DNA from: Planctomycetota bacterium
GTDB taxonomy: Bacteria; Planctomycetota; Phycisphaerae; Sedimentisphaerales; Anaerobacaceae
Length of the DNA stretch: 64,000 bases
Reading direction: 5' to 3'
Assembly (NCBI GenBank): GCA_014384025.1
Contig: JACNGQ010000198.1
Location: forward strand, 1-64,000
Shown: piece by piece, positions 25,122 to 34,353 of the stretch
How positions within the stretch are numbered: the first letter of the stretch is position 1
Layout: every line of letters begins with the position of its first letter
Notes under the pieces: model-generated
What the model saw: the letters and a program-made list of their open reading frames with translations, nothing else
Databases searched by the model: none
Told to the model about the DNA's origin: nothing
Program-made: the position numbers and the translations under genes

Positions 25122-26708
25122 CTAAAAGAGAATTGAATCAGCGAAAACATCCTGGAATTCCGGCTCATGAGCGATTTCAATGTATTCAATCTTTTTGGCT
25201 AATTCACGTGCCTTGTCTCTGTATTGCTGGCTGACAAGGGCCATCCTCGCGCCAGAAGAGGCAGCGTTGCCAACAAAAACAATCCGTTCAAGCGGAACAT
25301 CAGGCAGCAGACCTATTCGCAATGCACTTTCCTTCCGGATATAATTGCCAAACGCGCCGGCCAAAAGAATGCGTTCTATATCGGCATCTTCAAGGCCGAT
25401 TTTTTTTTGCAGAAGTTTGATGCCTGCTCTTATGGCGGCCTTTGCTAATTGTGTTTCGCGGATGTCCTTTTGTCTCAGGAATATCTTATCGGCAGCGCCG
25501 CTATCCGATAAAATAAAAGCCGGCTCACCTTGCTGCTCACATATACGAGATAAAATAGCAGGTGAGACCTTATCCTTGAGGTTTGCCGGTTCGACAAAAC
25601 GTCCTGTTAAATCGATAATGCCGAGTTCCAGCATTACCGCCACTGCATCAATAAGGCCTGAGCCGCATATCGAGCGGGCAGGGCAGTTTCCTATCACTTC
25701 TAAATCTATATCACCTTCATTTACAACAACAGCTTCTATAGCGCCTTCAGTCGCTCTGCTTCCGCATGTTATACGTGCCCCCTCAAGGGCCGGCCCGGCC
25801 GCACAACTGGCAGCATAAAGTTTGTCCTTTGTGCCGAGAACAAGCTCTCCGTTTGTGCCGATATCAACGGCAAGTGTCATTTTTTCTGCCGAATCAATAT
25901 CGACCGCAAGTGCCACAGCCGTAGTATCCGAACCGACAAAGCCGGCTATATTCTCAACAGTATGGATTTTGCCGGCTGGATTCATTGCTATATGCAGCTT
26001 CCAGGCAGGTAAATCGTGCGCATCGAGCGAGAATGCCTTATAAGGTGCCTGTCCGAGCTGACTTATGGGTAATTCGAGGAAGATGTGATTCATAGTCGTA
26101 TTGCCGACCACACACATTTCATATATGAAATGTGCATTAACGCCCGTTTTGTGGCAGAGTTTTATCACGAGGTCATTAATACAGCCTGTTATGTCTCTAT
26201 TTAATTCAGATAACTTATCTTCGTTGTGGGCGTAAGCAATCCTGCTGATGACATCATCACCGTATTTGCTTTGTGGATTGAGAGCTGCTTCTGTAGCGAG
26301 ACATTCTCCGTCAATCATTTTAATTAGCTTGGCAACAACGGAGGTTGTGCCGATATCAACGGCAATTCCGAATATCTTATCCAGTGAAGAAATTTCCAGA
26401 TACTTCTCATATATATCCGCAACCCCATCAATATCTGTTTCGATACCATGGGCTAAATATTTATGCTCGAAGAATCTGGAATCGCGGGGAATTGTTACTG
26501 TAAGGTCGCTTTTAATACGGTACTGACAGGCGAGAACAGCTTGTCCCGATGGCTCAAGTTTTATCAGGCACTTTTTACAAGTACCTATACCACCGCAGAA
26601 AGTATTCAGAATTATACCCGCTTTGCCCGCAGCTTCCATAAGGGTTTCACCTGAATGAATGGAAATTTGCCTGCCGTCGGGTTTGAAAGATATTGTGAAG
26701 TGCTTCAT
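25122..26708 (-). CDS. reductive activator of corrinoid proteins (2Fe-2S + ASKHA, DUF4445)
   Basis: 528 aa. An N-terminal plant-type ferredoxin domain has ligands Cys38, Cys44, Cys47 and Cys61 (FCGGIGTCKKC ... LACQ). The rest is an ASKHA ATPase fold: GIAVDIGTTSVVAKL, LAVDIGTNGELVLG, ALEGARITCGSRATEGAIEAV and LLAGAFGNYI. Proteins of this type re-reduce Co(II) corrinoids of methyltransferases using ATP. No corrinoid protein is adjacent, but a URO-D-superfamily protein lies at 55.4 kb. Start ATG at 26708. Confidence 0.88.
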   Translation of the reverse strand: MKHFTISFKPDGRQISIHSGETLMEAAGKAGIILNTFCGGIGTCKKCLIKLEPSGQAVLACQYRIKSDLTVTIPRDSRFFEHKYLAHGIETDIDGVADIYEKYLEISSLDKIFGIAVDIGTTSVVAKLIKMIDGECLATEAALNPQSKYGDDVISRIAYAHNEDKLSELNRDITGCINDLVIKLCHKTGVNAHFIYEMCVVGNTTMNHIFLELPISQLGQAPYKAFSLDAHDLPAWKLHIAMNPAGKIHTVENIAGFVGSDTTAVALAVDIDSAEKMTLAVDIGTNGELVLGTKDKLYAASCAAGPALEGARITCGSRATEGAIEAVVVNEGDIDLEVIGNCPARSICGSGLIDAVAVMLELGIIDLTGRFVEPANLKDKVSPAILSRICEQQGEPAFILSDSGAADKIFLRQKDIRETQLAKAAIRAGIKLLQKKIGLEDADIERILLAGAFGNYIRKESALRIGLLPDVPLERIVFVGNAASSGARMALVSQQYRDKARELAKKIEYIEIAHEPEFQDVFADSILF

Positions 26709-26809
26709 CCTCGCATCTCGTACCCGTCTGCCGAAAGGGGATGTTTAATCCTCATATCTGACACCTGCTTGCGAGATACTTGCGACGAGATACATTTTAT
26801 TGCTATTGC

Positions 26810-26890
26810 TTAGCTGATTTTATGCCTGATTTTCCACTTGGCACGTCTCTTTTTACTGCCAATTTTACGCCTTCGTCTTGGTTTTGCCAT
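26810..26890 (-). CDS. 26-aa very basic protein, possible ribosome-associated peptide
   Basis: Below the track's size limit. The minus-strand ATG at 26890 has GGAG (GGAGAAATAA) upstream and encodes MAKPRRRRKIGSKKRRAKWKIRHKIS, with over half the residues Lys or Arg. It resembles the tiny MAKP-type basic proteins reported with bacterial ribosomes (bL37 or AURKAIP1/COX24-like) by composition only. Not related by sequence to the 44-aa basic ORF at 1.4 kb. Confidence 0.6.
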   Translation of the reverse strand: MAKPRRRRKIGSKKRRAKWKIRHKIS

Positions 26891-27084
26891 TTATTTCTCC
26901 ACAAACATATAAAATTTGTTTATTACAAAAACTTTTAACCTATTGCAATATATGATATTATAAATAAGCATGGAAGTAAAAAAATAAAAAATAAAAAAAC
27001 GCAATCAACAATTTTGATATTCAACCAACAAAAAAAGGGTCGAGCCCCGGCGGGTTTTTCGGCAAATTTAAGCGGAGAAAAAAA

Positions 27085-27375
27085 ATGATACAATGCAAAG
27101 ATTGTGAATTATACCAGAGTAATCCTGACAGTAAAGGGACATTCATGTGCAATCCATTTACCAATATCAAAGAGCCGGAATGTATAGCGAAATGGCAGCT
27201 TATACGCCTTGATATGCTGTTAGCCAGCTATCAGGGTATGCTAAAGTGGTATGGAAAAATGGCGCCGCTTCAGGATAAAATCATCCAATTCATGCAGCGG
27301 GAGATTAACGAGCTTGACGAATCTGATAACTGGAAACTCGACGATGAAGAGCCGGAGGAGGAAGAGGGCATATAA
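27085..27375 (+). CDS. 96-aa small Cys-rich N-terminal protein, function unknown
   Basis: It opens with a possible zinc site: MIQCKDCELYQ..., then GTFMCNPF and PECIAKW (four Cys). A hydrophobic-amphipathic helix (LIRLDMLLASYQGMLKWYGKMAPLQDKIIQFMQREI) and an acidic tail (DDEEPEEEEGI) follow. CGGAG precedes the ATG. It stands upstream of the sigma operon with a 200-base gap. I recall similar planctomycete proteins but no function. Confidence 0.75.
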   Translation: MIQCKDCELYQSNPDSKGTFMCNPFTNIKEPECIAKWQLIRLDMLLASYQGMLKWYGKMAPLQDKIIQFMQREINELDESDNWKLDDEEPEEEEGI

Positions 27376-27572
27376 TAAGTCCTACAGAAGCCAGGAAATT
27401 GATGCATTTGTCCTTATTATCAGCATCACCGGTACAGGTGTTTTATTCATTAAAATTGATTAAATATGCCCATTATAAGACCGGAAATTAGTGTCCGGAT
27501 GTCGATTTTTGTGGAATATTGCAATAAATTGGCCGCCCAGGCCGTCTTTAATTATATAAAAAACGCTTAAAT

Positions 27573-28103
27573 ATGGTAAACAGCGATGATTTAGCCCAGT
27601 TAATAATCGGCTGCAAAAGCAGTGATTCTAAGTGTTTTTCGCAGATAGTCGATATGTATGCAAGCCGATTATACGGTTATTTTTACCGTTTAACGGGCAA
27701 TAAAGACCTCAGCGACGAGCTGTTAAGCGAGCTATTTGTCAAGTTAGTTGAGAAAATTGCTTCTTATAAAGGCGGCTCCTTTGAAGGATGGCTGTTTAGA
27801 ATAGCGTCTAATATTTTCCACGATTATTTAAGGAGCAAGCAGAGACGAAAAAAGTTGCTCGATGTCCACAAAGAACAAATTGAATCAGAAATAACAGAGC
27901 AAAACAAATCGGGCAATGAGCAAATTGACCTGTTAGAAATACAGCTCAAAAGGATGGATGCCGATACGAGAGAATTGATAATGTTGCGTTTTTATTCACA
28001 ATTAAGCTTTAAGGAAATAGCGAAGATGCGGTCTGAGCCGATTGGAACGACCTTGGCAAAGCTGCATCGGGGGCTGAAAAAACTTCGAGAGTTAATGCAG
28101 TAA
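27573..28103 (+). CDS. RNA polymerase ECF sigma factor
   Basis: 176 aa. Region 2 (~25-90: RLYGYFYRLTGNKDLSDELLSELFVKLVEKI, FEGWLFRIASNIFHDYLRSKQRRKK) and region 4 (~120-172: RMDADTRELIMLRFYSQLSFKEIAKMRSEPIGTTLAKLHRGLKKLRE) are clear. The next gene starts 27 bases later. It forms a three-gene unit with a putative membrane anti-sigma factor and an exported coiled-coil protein. Confidence 0.92.
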   Translation: MVNSDDLAQLIIGCKSSDSKCFSQIVDMYASRLYGYFYRLTGNKDLSDELLSELFVKLVEKIASYKGGSFEGWLFRIASNIFHDYLRSKQRRKKLLDVHKEQIESEITEQNKSGNEQIDLLEIQLKRMDADTRELIMLRFYSQLSFKEIAKMRSEPIGTTLAKLHRGLKKLRELMQ

Positions 28104-28130
28104 TGATGTTATAAATGGAGTAACAATACT

Positions 28131-28652
28131 ATGAACAGTCAAAACGATGAAAATTTGAAAGAACTGTTCGAGAGATTCCTAAGTGCCGAGCAGGCCGAAA
28201 GCGGTGTTGAGGATATCCAAAAAGCTGAGCAAATCCTCCGCCAGCACCCTGCGCCCGAGCCTGATAGTATGCTAATAGCCAATATAAAAGCCGAAATCGC
28301 TATGCGTCTGCCGGCCAAAAGAACAAGTACTTTTACAAAGATAGCTTACAGGGTGGCTTATGCTGCTGCGGCAATTATGATTATAACGGCGGTAAGCCTG
28401 AGAACATTCGATATGGATGCTCCTGAGCCTGGCCGGGTACAATATGCCTCGATCATGCCCACAGCAATTTGGGAAAGCGACGATATTGTCACCGATGATG
28501 TGGACCTGGCAATTTTCACTATTGAAATTGAGCAAATTGAAGACGAACTGCGGTCCTTGCAGTCTGGCGAATACATCAGTGACAGCGACAGCAGTTTATC
28601 TGAATTGGAGATGGAGCTTGTAGCAATTAATAATGATTTCTGGAAGGAGTAA
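28131..28652 (+). CDS. putative membrane anti-sigma factor
   Basis: 173 aa. The cytosolic N-terminus (~1-62) is acidic and helical, one transmembrane helix lies at ~66-85 (RVAYAAAAIMIITAVSL), and the outer domain (~86-173) ends in acidic helices (DDVDLAIFTIEIEQIEDELRSLQ). No zinc (ZAS) motif. The anti-sigma role is inferred from position directly after an ECF sigma gene and from topology. The third gene of the unit starts five bases after this stop. Confidence 0.65.
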   Translation: MNSQNDENLKELFERFLSAEQAESGVEDIQKAEQILRQHPAPEPDSMLIANIKAEIAMRLPAKRTSTFTKIAYRVAYAAAAIMIITAVSLRTFDMDAPEPGRVQYASIMPTAIWESDDIVTDDVDLAIFTIEIEQIEDELRSLQSGEYISDSDSSLSELEMELVAINNDFWKE

Positions 28653-28656
28653 AGAA

Positions 28657-29520
28657 ATGGAGTTACGTCGTGGAATTATTTTAATTCTGGTAATGGCGGC
28701 AATGACAACAGTAACCGTTCTGCCTTGCTATTCTCAAGAGAAGAAGGCCGAAGAAGATATCTGGACAGAGGATGAACCAAGAGGCCCCGGCGGGGGACCT
28801 GGACGGGGAGGGCCTGTCGGTGGACCGGGACGAGGAGGACGAGGCCCAGGAAGATACAGAACGTCAGAAGAGGAAATTGACCATTTTTTGAATGATTTGA
28901 AAGAAAGCGACCCGGCAAAAGCAAAAGAGTTGCAAAACCTACGCGAAAAAGAACCTGAGAAGTTCAGAGATGAGCTTAGAAAATCCGCCCGTGAGCAGTG
29001 GACTAAACGCATAGAATCCTGGAGAAGCAGGTGGCGTACAGAGTTTCTCGAATGGCTTCAAAAAGCTGTTCCTAAGGTAGCACGGGATTTGGCCAAGTTA
29101 AAAGACACAGATCCGGACCTTTATGCGAAGAAGTATGAGATCATCAGGGAAAAATATAGGCGTATTTTCGAAGAAGGAAAAAGAAATCCCGATTTGGAAG
29201 AAGTTCTTATGGCAGAACTGGAACTGGATGAAAAACAGGAAGTTCTGATCAATAAAATCAAGGCCACAAAAAGTGAAAAAGAAAAGAAGAAATTAATGTC
29301 TCAGCTGGAAGAAGTAGTCGGCAACAAGTATGACCTGATTATAAGAAAGAAGTTTATTGCTTACGAATTCCTGCTAAAAAGGGTCGAGGAGCTTCAAAAA
29401 GAACTCAGCAAAAATAGAGAGGAGATTGCTAAGTGGAAAGACGAAAAAATTAGGTCTCAGAATGTGAAGGAGCGAGTAGATGAGCTGACCGAACCATCTC
29501 GAAAATTCAGGTGGCGATAA
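28657..29520 (+). CDS. exported glycine-rich/coiled-coil protein, third gene of sigma operon
   Basis: 287 aa from ATG 28657, preferred over 28633 for its AAGGAG. A signal peptide (~1-27, TVLPCYSQ) is followed by acidic residues, then a Gly/Pro/Arg block (RGPGGGPGRGGPVGGPGRGGRGPGR, ~40-65). The remaining ~220 residues are charged helices (ELQNLREKEPEKFRDELRKSAREQW ... ELQKELSKNREEIAKWKDEK). It resembles long-helix periplasmic sensors such as CpxP/Spy only in general style. A role in the signal path of the sigma factor, for instance envelope-stress sensing, is inferred from the operon. Confidence 0.6.
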   Translation: MELRRGIILILVMAAMTTVTVLPCYSQEKKAEEDIWTEDEPRGPGGGPGRGGPVGGPGRGGRGPGRYRTSEEEIDHFLNDLKESDPAKAKELQNLREKEPEKFRDELRKSAREQWTKRIESWRSRWRTEFLEWLQKAVPKVARDLAKLKDTDPDLYAKKYEIIREKYRRIFEEGKRNPDLEEVLMAELELDEKQEVLINKIKATKSEKEKKKLMSQLEEVVGNKYDLIIRKKFIAYEFLLKRVEELQKELSKNREEIAKWKDEKIRSQNVKERVDELTEPSRKFRWR

Positions 29521-29579
29521 GTAAGCTTAAGTCCTTAACGTTATATTTTGATTCTCTGTATTCTGGCTTACATCTTTTT

Positions 29580-30599
29580 CTATCCGCTATACCCGAACAA
29601 ATACACCAGGTATCCAACATATCCACAGAGCAGCAGTGTTCCGCTTATTCGTCCGATTATGTGCTTGCCGAGAAAGACAGCTAAGGCAAAGGCGGCGCTG
29701 ACGATAATCATAATCCAGTAATCGGTCCCTCCAGCGAACCGTTGCTCAATATCAAACGGCAGGACTATGCCTGCTCCGCCAACAACAAGGAGTGTATTGA
29801 AGATATTGGAGCCAACGAGATTGCCGACAGAAATATCATGATGGCCTCTGACCGCCGCCGCCACACAGGTTACAAGCTCTGGGAGAGAAGTTCCGAATGC
29901 GATGATAGTCAGACCTATAACGCTCTCGCTCAGTCCGATTTCCGTGCCGATAAACACGGCCCCCTCCACAGCCATCTCAGCTCCAACAGCCAGCCCAATT
30001 AATCCAATCATAATAAAGAGTACATTTTTTGTTCCATCTCCGCTTGCCCGGGTGATTATCTCCGAATCGCCGGCATTTTCTGCTGCTAATCTGTTCAGTT
30101 CGGCTTGTTTATTCCTGTTTTGCACGCTTTCTTTCCGCGCCAGAAGTATCGTTATCAGAATCAACACCGCAAAGACTGCTAACAGCGCAAATGCTTCCAG
30201 CCGGGCAAGATGCGAATCGCACAGAAATGGCCACAATAACAGCCCCATAAGAATCATTACTGGTATCTCACGGCAAAGCGTTTGTCTTTTGACCATGAGG
30301 GGCCGAATAAGGGCCACCAGACCGCCCACAAGAGCCAGGTTCACAATGTTTGAGCCGAAAACATTACCGATGGCAATATTTCCCCCTTCGCCGGTCTTAT
30401 CCAGTACTCCGGCGATGCTCACTGCTAATTCAGGCGCTGACGTCCCCATAGCAACAACCGTCAGGCCGATAACAAGTGAGCTGACACCTAAAAGCCGTGC
30501 CAGGCCAACAGCACCTGCCACTAACAGCTCGGCGCACGTCCATAATATCGCCAGCCCGCCGACTAAAAGTATAACAGCTAATATTATATTCATCTGCAT
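29580..30599 (-). CDS. calcium/sodium antiporter (CaCA family, YrbG-like)
   Basis: 339 aa, ten helices. Two alpha repeats are visible: GLTVVAMGTSAPELAVSIAGV...GNVFGSNIVNLALVGG and GLTIIAFGTSLPELVTCVAAA...GNLVGSNIFNTLLVVGG, with the ion-binding acidic residues of the PEL and GSN motifs. A charged cytosolic loop with about 30 polar residues (KESVQNRNKQAELNRLAAEN) separates the halves. It exchanges Na+ and Ca2+ across the inner membrane. Convergent with the sigma operon. Confidence 0.93.
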   Translation of the reverse strand: MQMNIILAVILLVGGLAILWTCAELLVAGAVGLARLLGVSSLVIGLTVVAMGTSAPELAVSIAGVLDKTGEGGNIAIGNVFGSNIVNLALVGGLVALIRPLMVKRQTLCREIPVMILMGLLLWPFLCDSHLARLEAFALLAVFAVLILITILLARKESVQNRNKQAELNRLAAENAGDSEIITRASGDGTKNVLFIMIGLIGLAVGAEMAVEGAVFIGTEIGLSESVIGLTIIAFGTSLPELVTCVAAAVRGHHDISVGNLVGSNIFNTLLVVGGAGIVLPFDIEQRFAGGTDYWIMIIVSAAFALAVFLGKHIIGRISGTLLLCGYVGYLVYLFGYSG

Positions 30600-30833
30600 G
30601 CCAAATCCTAAATTTTGCTCTCGGTTTTGCCCGGCTGATAGTTTTGTAAAACAATAATTTAAGATGCTTCCTATTGCAAGTTATTTAGTTTTTGTCATAT
30701 GAGAGTATTTGCTTATGAAAAAGCGTTTTTTTAGCAATTAGCTATAAGCCGACCTTTTTTATGAAGAATACGAAAAAAAAGCCTCCATCTGATAAAGTTG
30801 CTCTTTCAATATGACGAAAATATCATTGCGGAG

Positions 30834-30852
30834 CCCATTGAATGTCAATGGG
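30834..30852. promoter_or_regulatory. 8-bp inverted repeat in leader of lipoprotein gene
   Basis: CCCATTGA-ATG-TCAATGGG is a perfect inverted repeat ending 36 bases before the ATG of the coiled-coil lipoprotein. The tight 3-base loop suggests either an RNA hairpin or a dyad operator. Confidence 0.45.
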
Positions 30853-30888
30853 GGATATATCATTTCATAACTTGTGAGGAGGCTTAAA

Positions 30889-33498
30889 ATGTCAAAAAGA
30901 CAAAAAAGGCTGGTTGCTCGGCAATTGGTAAACGCATATTTGATTCTAATGTTGCTCATCTCAGGATGTGCTGACAGCAAATATGGCCAGATACTGAAGC
31001 CCGCAAAAGAGCGTTTCGAAATTACGAGTGCTCATTCGGAATTTTCCGATCTGGCCAACAGTTCAGACCTGCCTGTCATGTACATAAGTGAAGGTAAAAT
31101 CGGAGTTTCCAAAGTCGAAGCAGCCCTGGAAACTGCCGATACCGGTGATTTACAGGCTCGTGCTGAATTCAGTAAACAGTCAGCTGATTATAGTGCCCGC
31201 CGAACGGAATTAGAGGCACAAATCAACAAAAACCTTGCCGAAGCAGATGCTCTTCGCAAACAGTACAGCAAAGAATACAGCAAGGCTATGGCACAAATCA
31301 CGGCAAGAGTAGCTGAACTCGATGCTCTCGAAGGACTTAAAGACGCAAACGTAGCATCTTTAATCAAAGAAGGAGACAGTAAACGTTACGATCTTATCGC
31401 TGATACACGTGAAAAGTTCGAAAGCGAAAAGGCTCGGATTGAACAATTAAAGGTGATTCACGACGCGATTGAAGCCGAAAGCAATGCCAAGATTCTTGAA
31501 ATGACAGAGGCCGCGAAAGCGACACGTGAACGTGCCAATGCCACTGTAGAAGATCTTGAAGCGGAGTCTGTCTCGGTTCAACTGGAAACTCAGGCTCGCG
31601 TGGATGAACTCGAGGAGCAAATTAGATCTGTTACTGTTCAAACGAAATCGGAGGCCAACAGACTCAATGCTACCAGAGAAGCAATCCTTAAGGATGCAGA
31701 GGCTCGGGTAAAAGAGCTTCGTACAAAAGCTGCTACTATTCAGGATAATCTTGCGAACGAAGAGTATCAGTTAAAGCTAACGGAAGCCGAATCTGCAAAA
31801 GCCGAATCGCAGGCGAAAACCTTAGAGAAATCCGCCAATGCACCTACACGCCTTGAGAAGACTCTGGCTGAAATTGACCGTCTCCGTGCGGAGATTAGCT
31901 ATCATCAGGAAAGCTCTATAGCCAATTACGAATCGCTGCTTGCTGAAGCTGAGTCCAAAATTGACGATGATCTTAACGAAGTCAATAAGCTACGAATCAG
32001 CTCAGACAGGGCGGAGCAAGTCGCCCGTTCTGAATTTGTTAAGGCCGAAGCCTCTGCTCGTGCCGAGGCCGTACGTCAGACAGCGATCCATGCCGAAGCT
32101 TTAGCCGAAGCACAAAAACTTCAGATTATCGCCGAAGCGGAAGCCGAAGCGGCAAAAATCAAACAGGAAGTTCTGGATGAGATAGCTTCTAAAAAAGCAG
32201 ACAATAAAGTCGAAATGGATAATAACACCACTTTTGTATCAGAACAGACAGAAGAACTTCACGCGGTACCGGAAGTCCCGCAGGTACAGCCTGTCGCTCC
32301 AAGGATAGAGCCAAATCACATCACAGCATATCGTACAAGCTTTGCCGAGGTCATGAGAACAAGGGCACAGGCGGATGCGTATGAATTGGTCGCCGAAGCA
32401 TCATTCGCGGAAACAGAAACAAATCTTCTGGCCATAAAAAGACAGGAAGATGCTATTGCAGCAGAACAATTGGGTATAGCGGATGCTCTTGAAGCACAGG
32501 CCCGCACGCGTTTCAGTGAAATTGAGATCAAGCTCGAAAAAGAAATGGATGTCGTAGAGTCAAAATACCGACAGCAAGTTGTACAGGCCGAATCCTTCCG
32601 GAAGGACACGGAAGCAGAGGTTATTGATTTACAAAGTCAGGCGAACGCCCTGGAGCAAATAACCAACGCCCGTGCAGATCAGCTTTTTGCAGAAGCTCAG
32701 GCGGTTACTAACAGCGGCGAAAATGATGTTAAAGAATTAAAAGTTCAGCTTTGGGCGGCACAACAACGCGGCGAAGCTCAATATTCGAAACTTGTAACCG
32801 AAGCGCAAAGTATTTCTGATTCGCAGGAAGCTCTTGCAATCCAGATTGATGCACAGGTAAATTCTGCTCAAAGATATCTTCAAGCACAACTGGCAAAAAT
32901 TGATAATTCCATCCAGTCAGGCGAAAGAATCGCACAAGCCGATTATCAGCAGGCAATGACGAAGGTAAACGTTATGAGGCAAAATACAGAAGCGAAAATC
33001 AGCCGCATTAACGCACAATTTACCATGGAACATGCGATATTGAGGGCACAGATAGAACGTGACAAAGAGCTGGCATTAAGCCAGAGCCTCCGTGGCGAAG
33101 CTGTCTGTGACCGTATGGTTGCGAATGCCAATACAGCCAAAACGTGTGAATATGCCGACATTGACGCCAAACATGCCACCGCGCAGGCCGATATGAATAT
33201 TATTCTGTCTGCCAACTCTGCAAAGCGTGATACTGCACAGGTCTATCTTGATGCGGTAAAGGCAAGGTTCAACGCGAGAATACAGCAGGTTAAGTCAGAA
33301 CGTATAGTTTCAAGCGCCGGCGAGCATAATGCTATGGCCTTAAAGCGAACCGATTTAGCTGCCGCAATGGCACAAGCAATGGCTGCCCGCGAAGAATCCA
33401 AACGTAAGCTGACGGATCTGCAGAAAAGACAGGCAGAGCTTCAGACTGCTTCCATGATAAACTGGTCGAGCAAACTTGCAATGATCAGATCCAGGTAG
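30889..33498 (+). CDS. very long coiled-coil lipoprotein, function unknown
   Basis: 869 aa from ATG 30889, preferred over the GTG at 30874 because GAGGAGG lies between them at the right distance. A lipobox LLISGC follows the hydrophobic stretch, so it is lipid-anchored. The rest is almost unbroken charged helix rich in Ala, Glu, Gln and Lys, with quasi-repeats such as AEALAEAQKLQIIAEAEAEAAKIKQEV, and one break near ~455-470 (VPEVPQVQPVAPRIEPN). About 100 nm of coiled coil is possible, enough to span the periplasm or brace a membrane. The family is not recognised; the composition resembles stalk or tether proteins. It ends with a perfect terminator. Confidence 0.7.
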   Translation: MSKRQKRLVARQLVNAYLILMLLISGCADSKYGQILKPAKERFEITSAHSEFSDLANSSDLPVMYISEGKIGVSKVEAALETADTGDLQARAEFSKQSADYSARRTELEAQINKNLAEADALRKQYSKEYSKAMAQITARVAELDALEGLKDANVASLIKEGDSKRYDLIADTREKFESEKARIEQLKVIHDAIEAESNAKILEMTEAAKATRERANATVEDLEAESVSVQLETQARVDELEEQIRSVTVQTKSEANRLNATREAILKDAEARVKELRTKAATIQDNLANEEYQLKLTEAESAKAESQAKTLEKSANAPTRLEKTLAEIDRLRAEISYHQESSIANYESLLAEAESKIDDDLNEVNKLRISSDRAEQVARSEFVKAEASARAEAVRQTAIHAEALAEAQKLQIIAEAEAEAAKIKQEVLDEIASKKADNKVEMDNNTTFVSEQTEELHAVPEVPQVQPVAPRIEPNHITAYRTSFAEVMRTRAQADAYELVAEASFAETETNLLAIKRQEDAIAAEQLGIADALEAQARTRFSEIEIKLEKEMDVVESKYRQQVVQAESFRKDTEAEVIDLQSQANALEQITNARADQLFAEAQAVTNSGENDVKELKVQLWAAQQRGEAQYSKLVTEAQSISDSQEALAIQIDAQVNSAQRYLQAQLAKIDNSIQSGERIAQADYQQAMTKVNVMRQNTEAKISRINAQFTMEHAILRAQIERDKELALSQSLRGEAVCDRMVANANTAKTCEYADIDAKHATAQADMNIILSANSAKRDTAQVYLDAVKARFNARIQQVKSERIVSSAGEHNAMALKRTDLAAAMAQAMAAREESKRKLTDLQKRQAELQTASMINWSSKLAMIRSR

Positions 33499-33597
33499 CT
33501 CATTGACATATCTGTCCTTGAAACGGCTCCTGTGACCCGTAAAGTACATGGGTTCCTGATGAGGCCGGCTAACTTCGGGATGGATAATAAAACCGAT

Positions 33598-33633
33598 GCA
33601 GGACGGTTGAACATGAACCGTCCTGCTTTTTTT
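33598..33633 (+). terminator. strong intrinsic terminator
   Basis: GCAGGACGGTT-GAACATG-AACCGTCCTGC, an 11-bp perfect stem, is followed by TTTTTTT. It ends the lipoprotein transcript. Confidence 0.9.
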
Positions 33634-33692
33634 GTACCTTTATGATGATGAATAAATCGCTTTAGGAGTGGTAGCTGGTTACATATAACTTT

Positions 33693-34307
33693 TCAATTCA
33701 GCTCGGTCAGATAGATATTGCGAAACCGGTATTGTCCGCCCCCGGGTACCTCGGCCTGAAGAGAGATAAAGCCCTTTGAGGGATCACCGAGACCATCCGC
33801 TTTCCAGGCGGGACTGCCGTTCATCTCCAGCGAGACTTTCGTGTCCTGCACAGTGAGCTTGAATTGATTCCATTGCCCTGCCTTTATTAATCCCGCGCTT
33901 CGGGCTTCCTCCAAGGCGCCGACGTTGCCTTCCATGCCTTGTCGCAGGTTGACCTGGTAGCGGTCTGGCCAGGGTCGGTTCTCCGGTACTAAAGTGTAGC
34001 GGAAATAGACTCCGCTATCCCACTTGTCGTCTCGTAGAGCCTTACATTCGAACTCTAAAATGAAATTACCGTATTGCTGCTGGGTTTGTACCAATCCATT
34101 CCCGCCCTTTAGCAGAATATCTCCGTTATCGACGATTGCTTCGCAATTAATGACCGTCCAACCGTCCATGGTTTTTCCGTCAAATAACGCCACGCGTTTA
34201 CTTTCGGCTGATTCAGAGGATTGATCGCTCTCGAAATCTAAGCATGATGTTAAGGCCGCTGCCGCAAATAAAAGCACTATCATATAAATTTTGTTTGTTG
34301 TCTTCAT
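33693..34307 (-). CDS. DUF1080-family lipoprotein
   Basis: 204 aa from ATG 34307, preferred over 34394 because GGAGAACTT precedes it and it yields a lipoprotein signal (AAALTSC). One DUF1080 jelly-roll: VALFDGKTMDGWTV..., WDSGVYFRYTLVPENRPWPDRYQVNLRQG, AGQWNQFKLTVQDTKVSLEMNG, GFISLQAEVPGGGQYRFRNIYLTEL. The family includes 3-keto-glycoside hydrolases and sugar-binding modules. It sits 50 bases after fabF but is unlikely to belong to lipid synthesis. Confidence 0.85.
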   Translation of the reverse strand: MKTTNKIYMIVLLFAAAALTSCLDFESDQSSESAESKRVALFDGKTMDGWTVINCEAIVDNGDILLKGGNGLVQTQQQYGNFILEFECKALRDDKWDSGVYFRYTLVPENRPWPDRYQVNLRQGMEGNVGALEEARSAGLIKAGQWNQFKLTVQDTKVSLEMNGSPAWKADGLGDPSKGFISLQAEVPGGGQYRFRNIYLTELN

Positions 34308-34353
34308 AAGTTCTCCAGTAGAGTGACCTTGTTCAAGTATGAGTTGACATGCT

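Noticed and set aside
29902-30657. 251-aa plus-strand ORF
   Set aside because: Antisense to the calcium/sodium antiporter; no domain signature.
33500-33600. Possible hammerhead ribozyme (CTGATGAG and GAAAC near the lipoprotein 3' end)
   Set aside because: The core words are present by order, but stems I and II do not pair; the region is better read as 3' UTR before a terminator.
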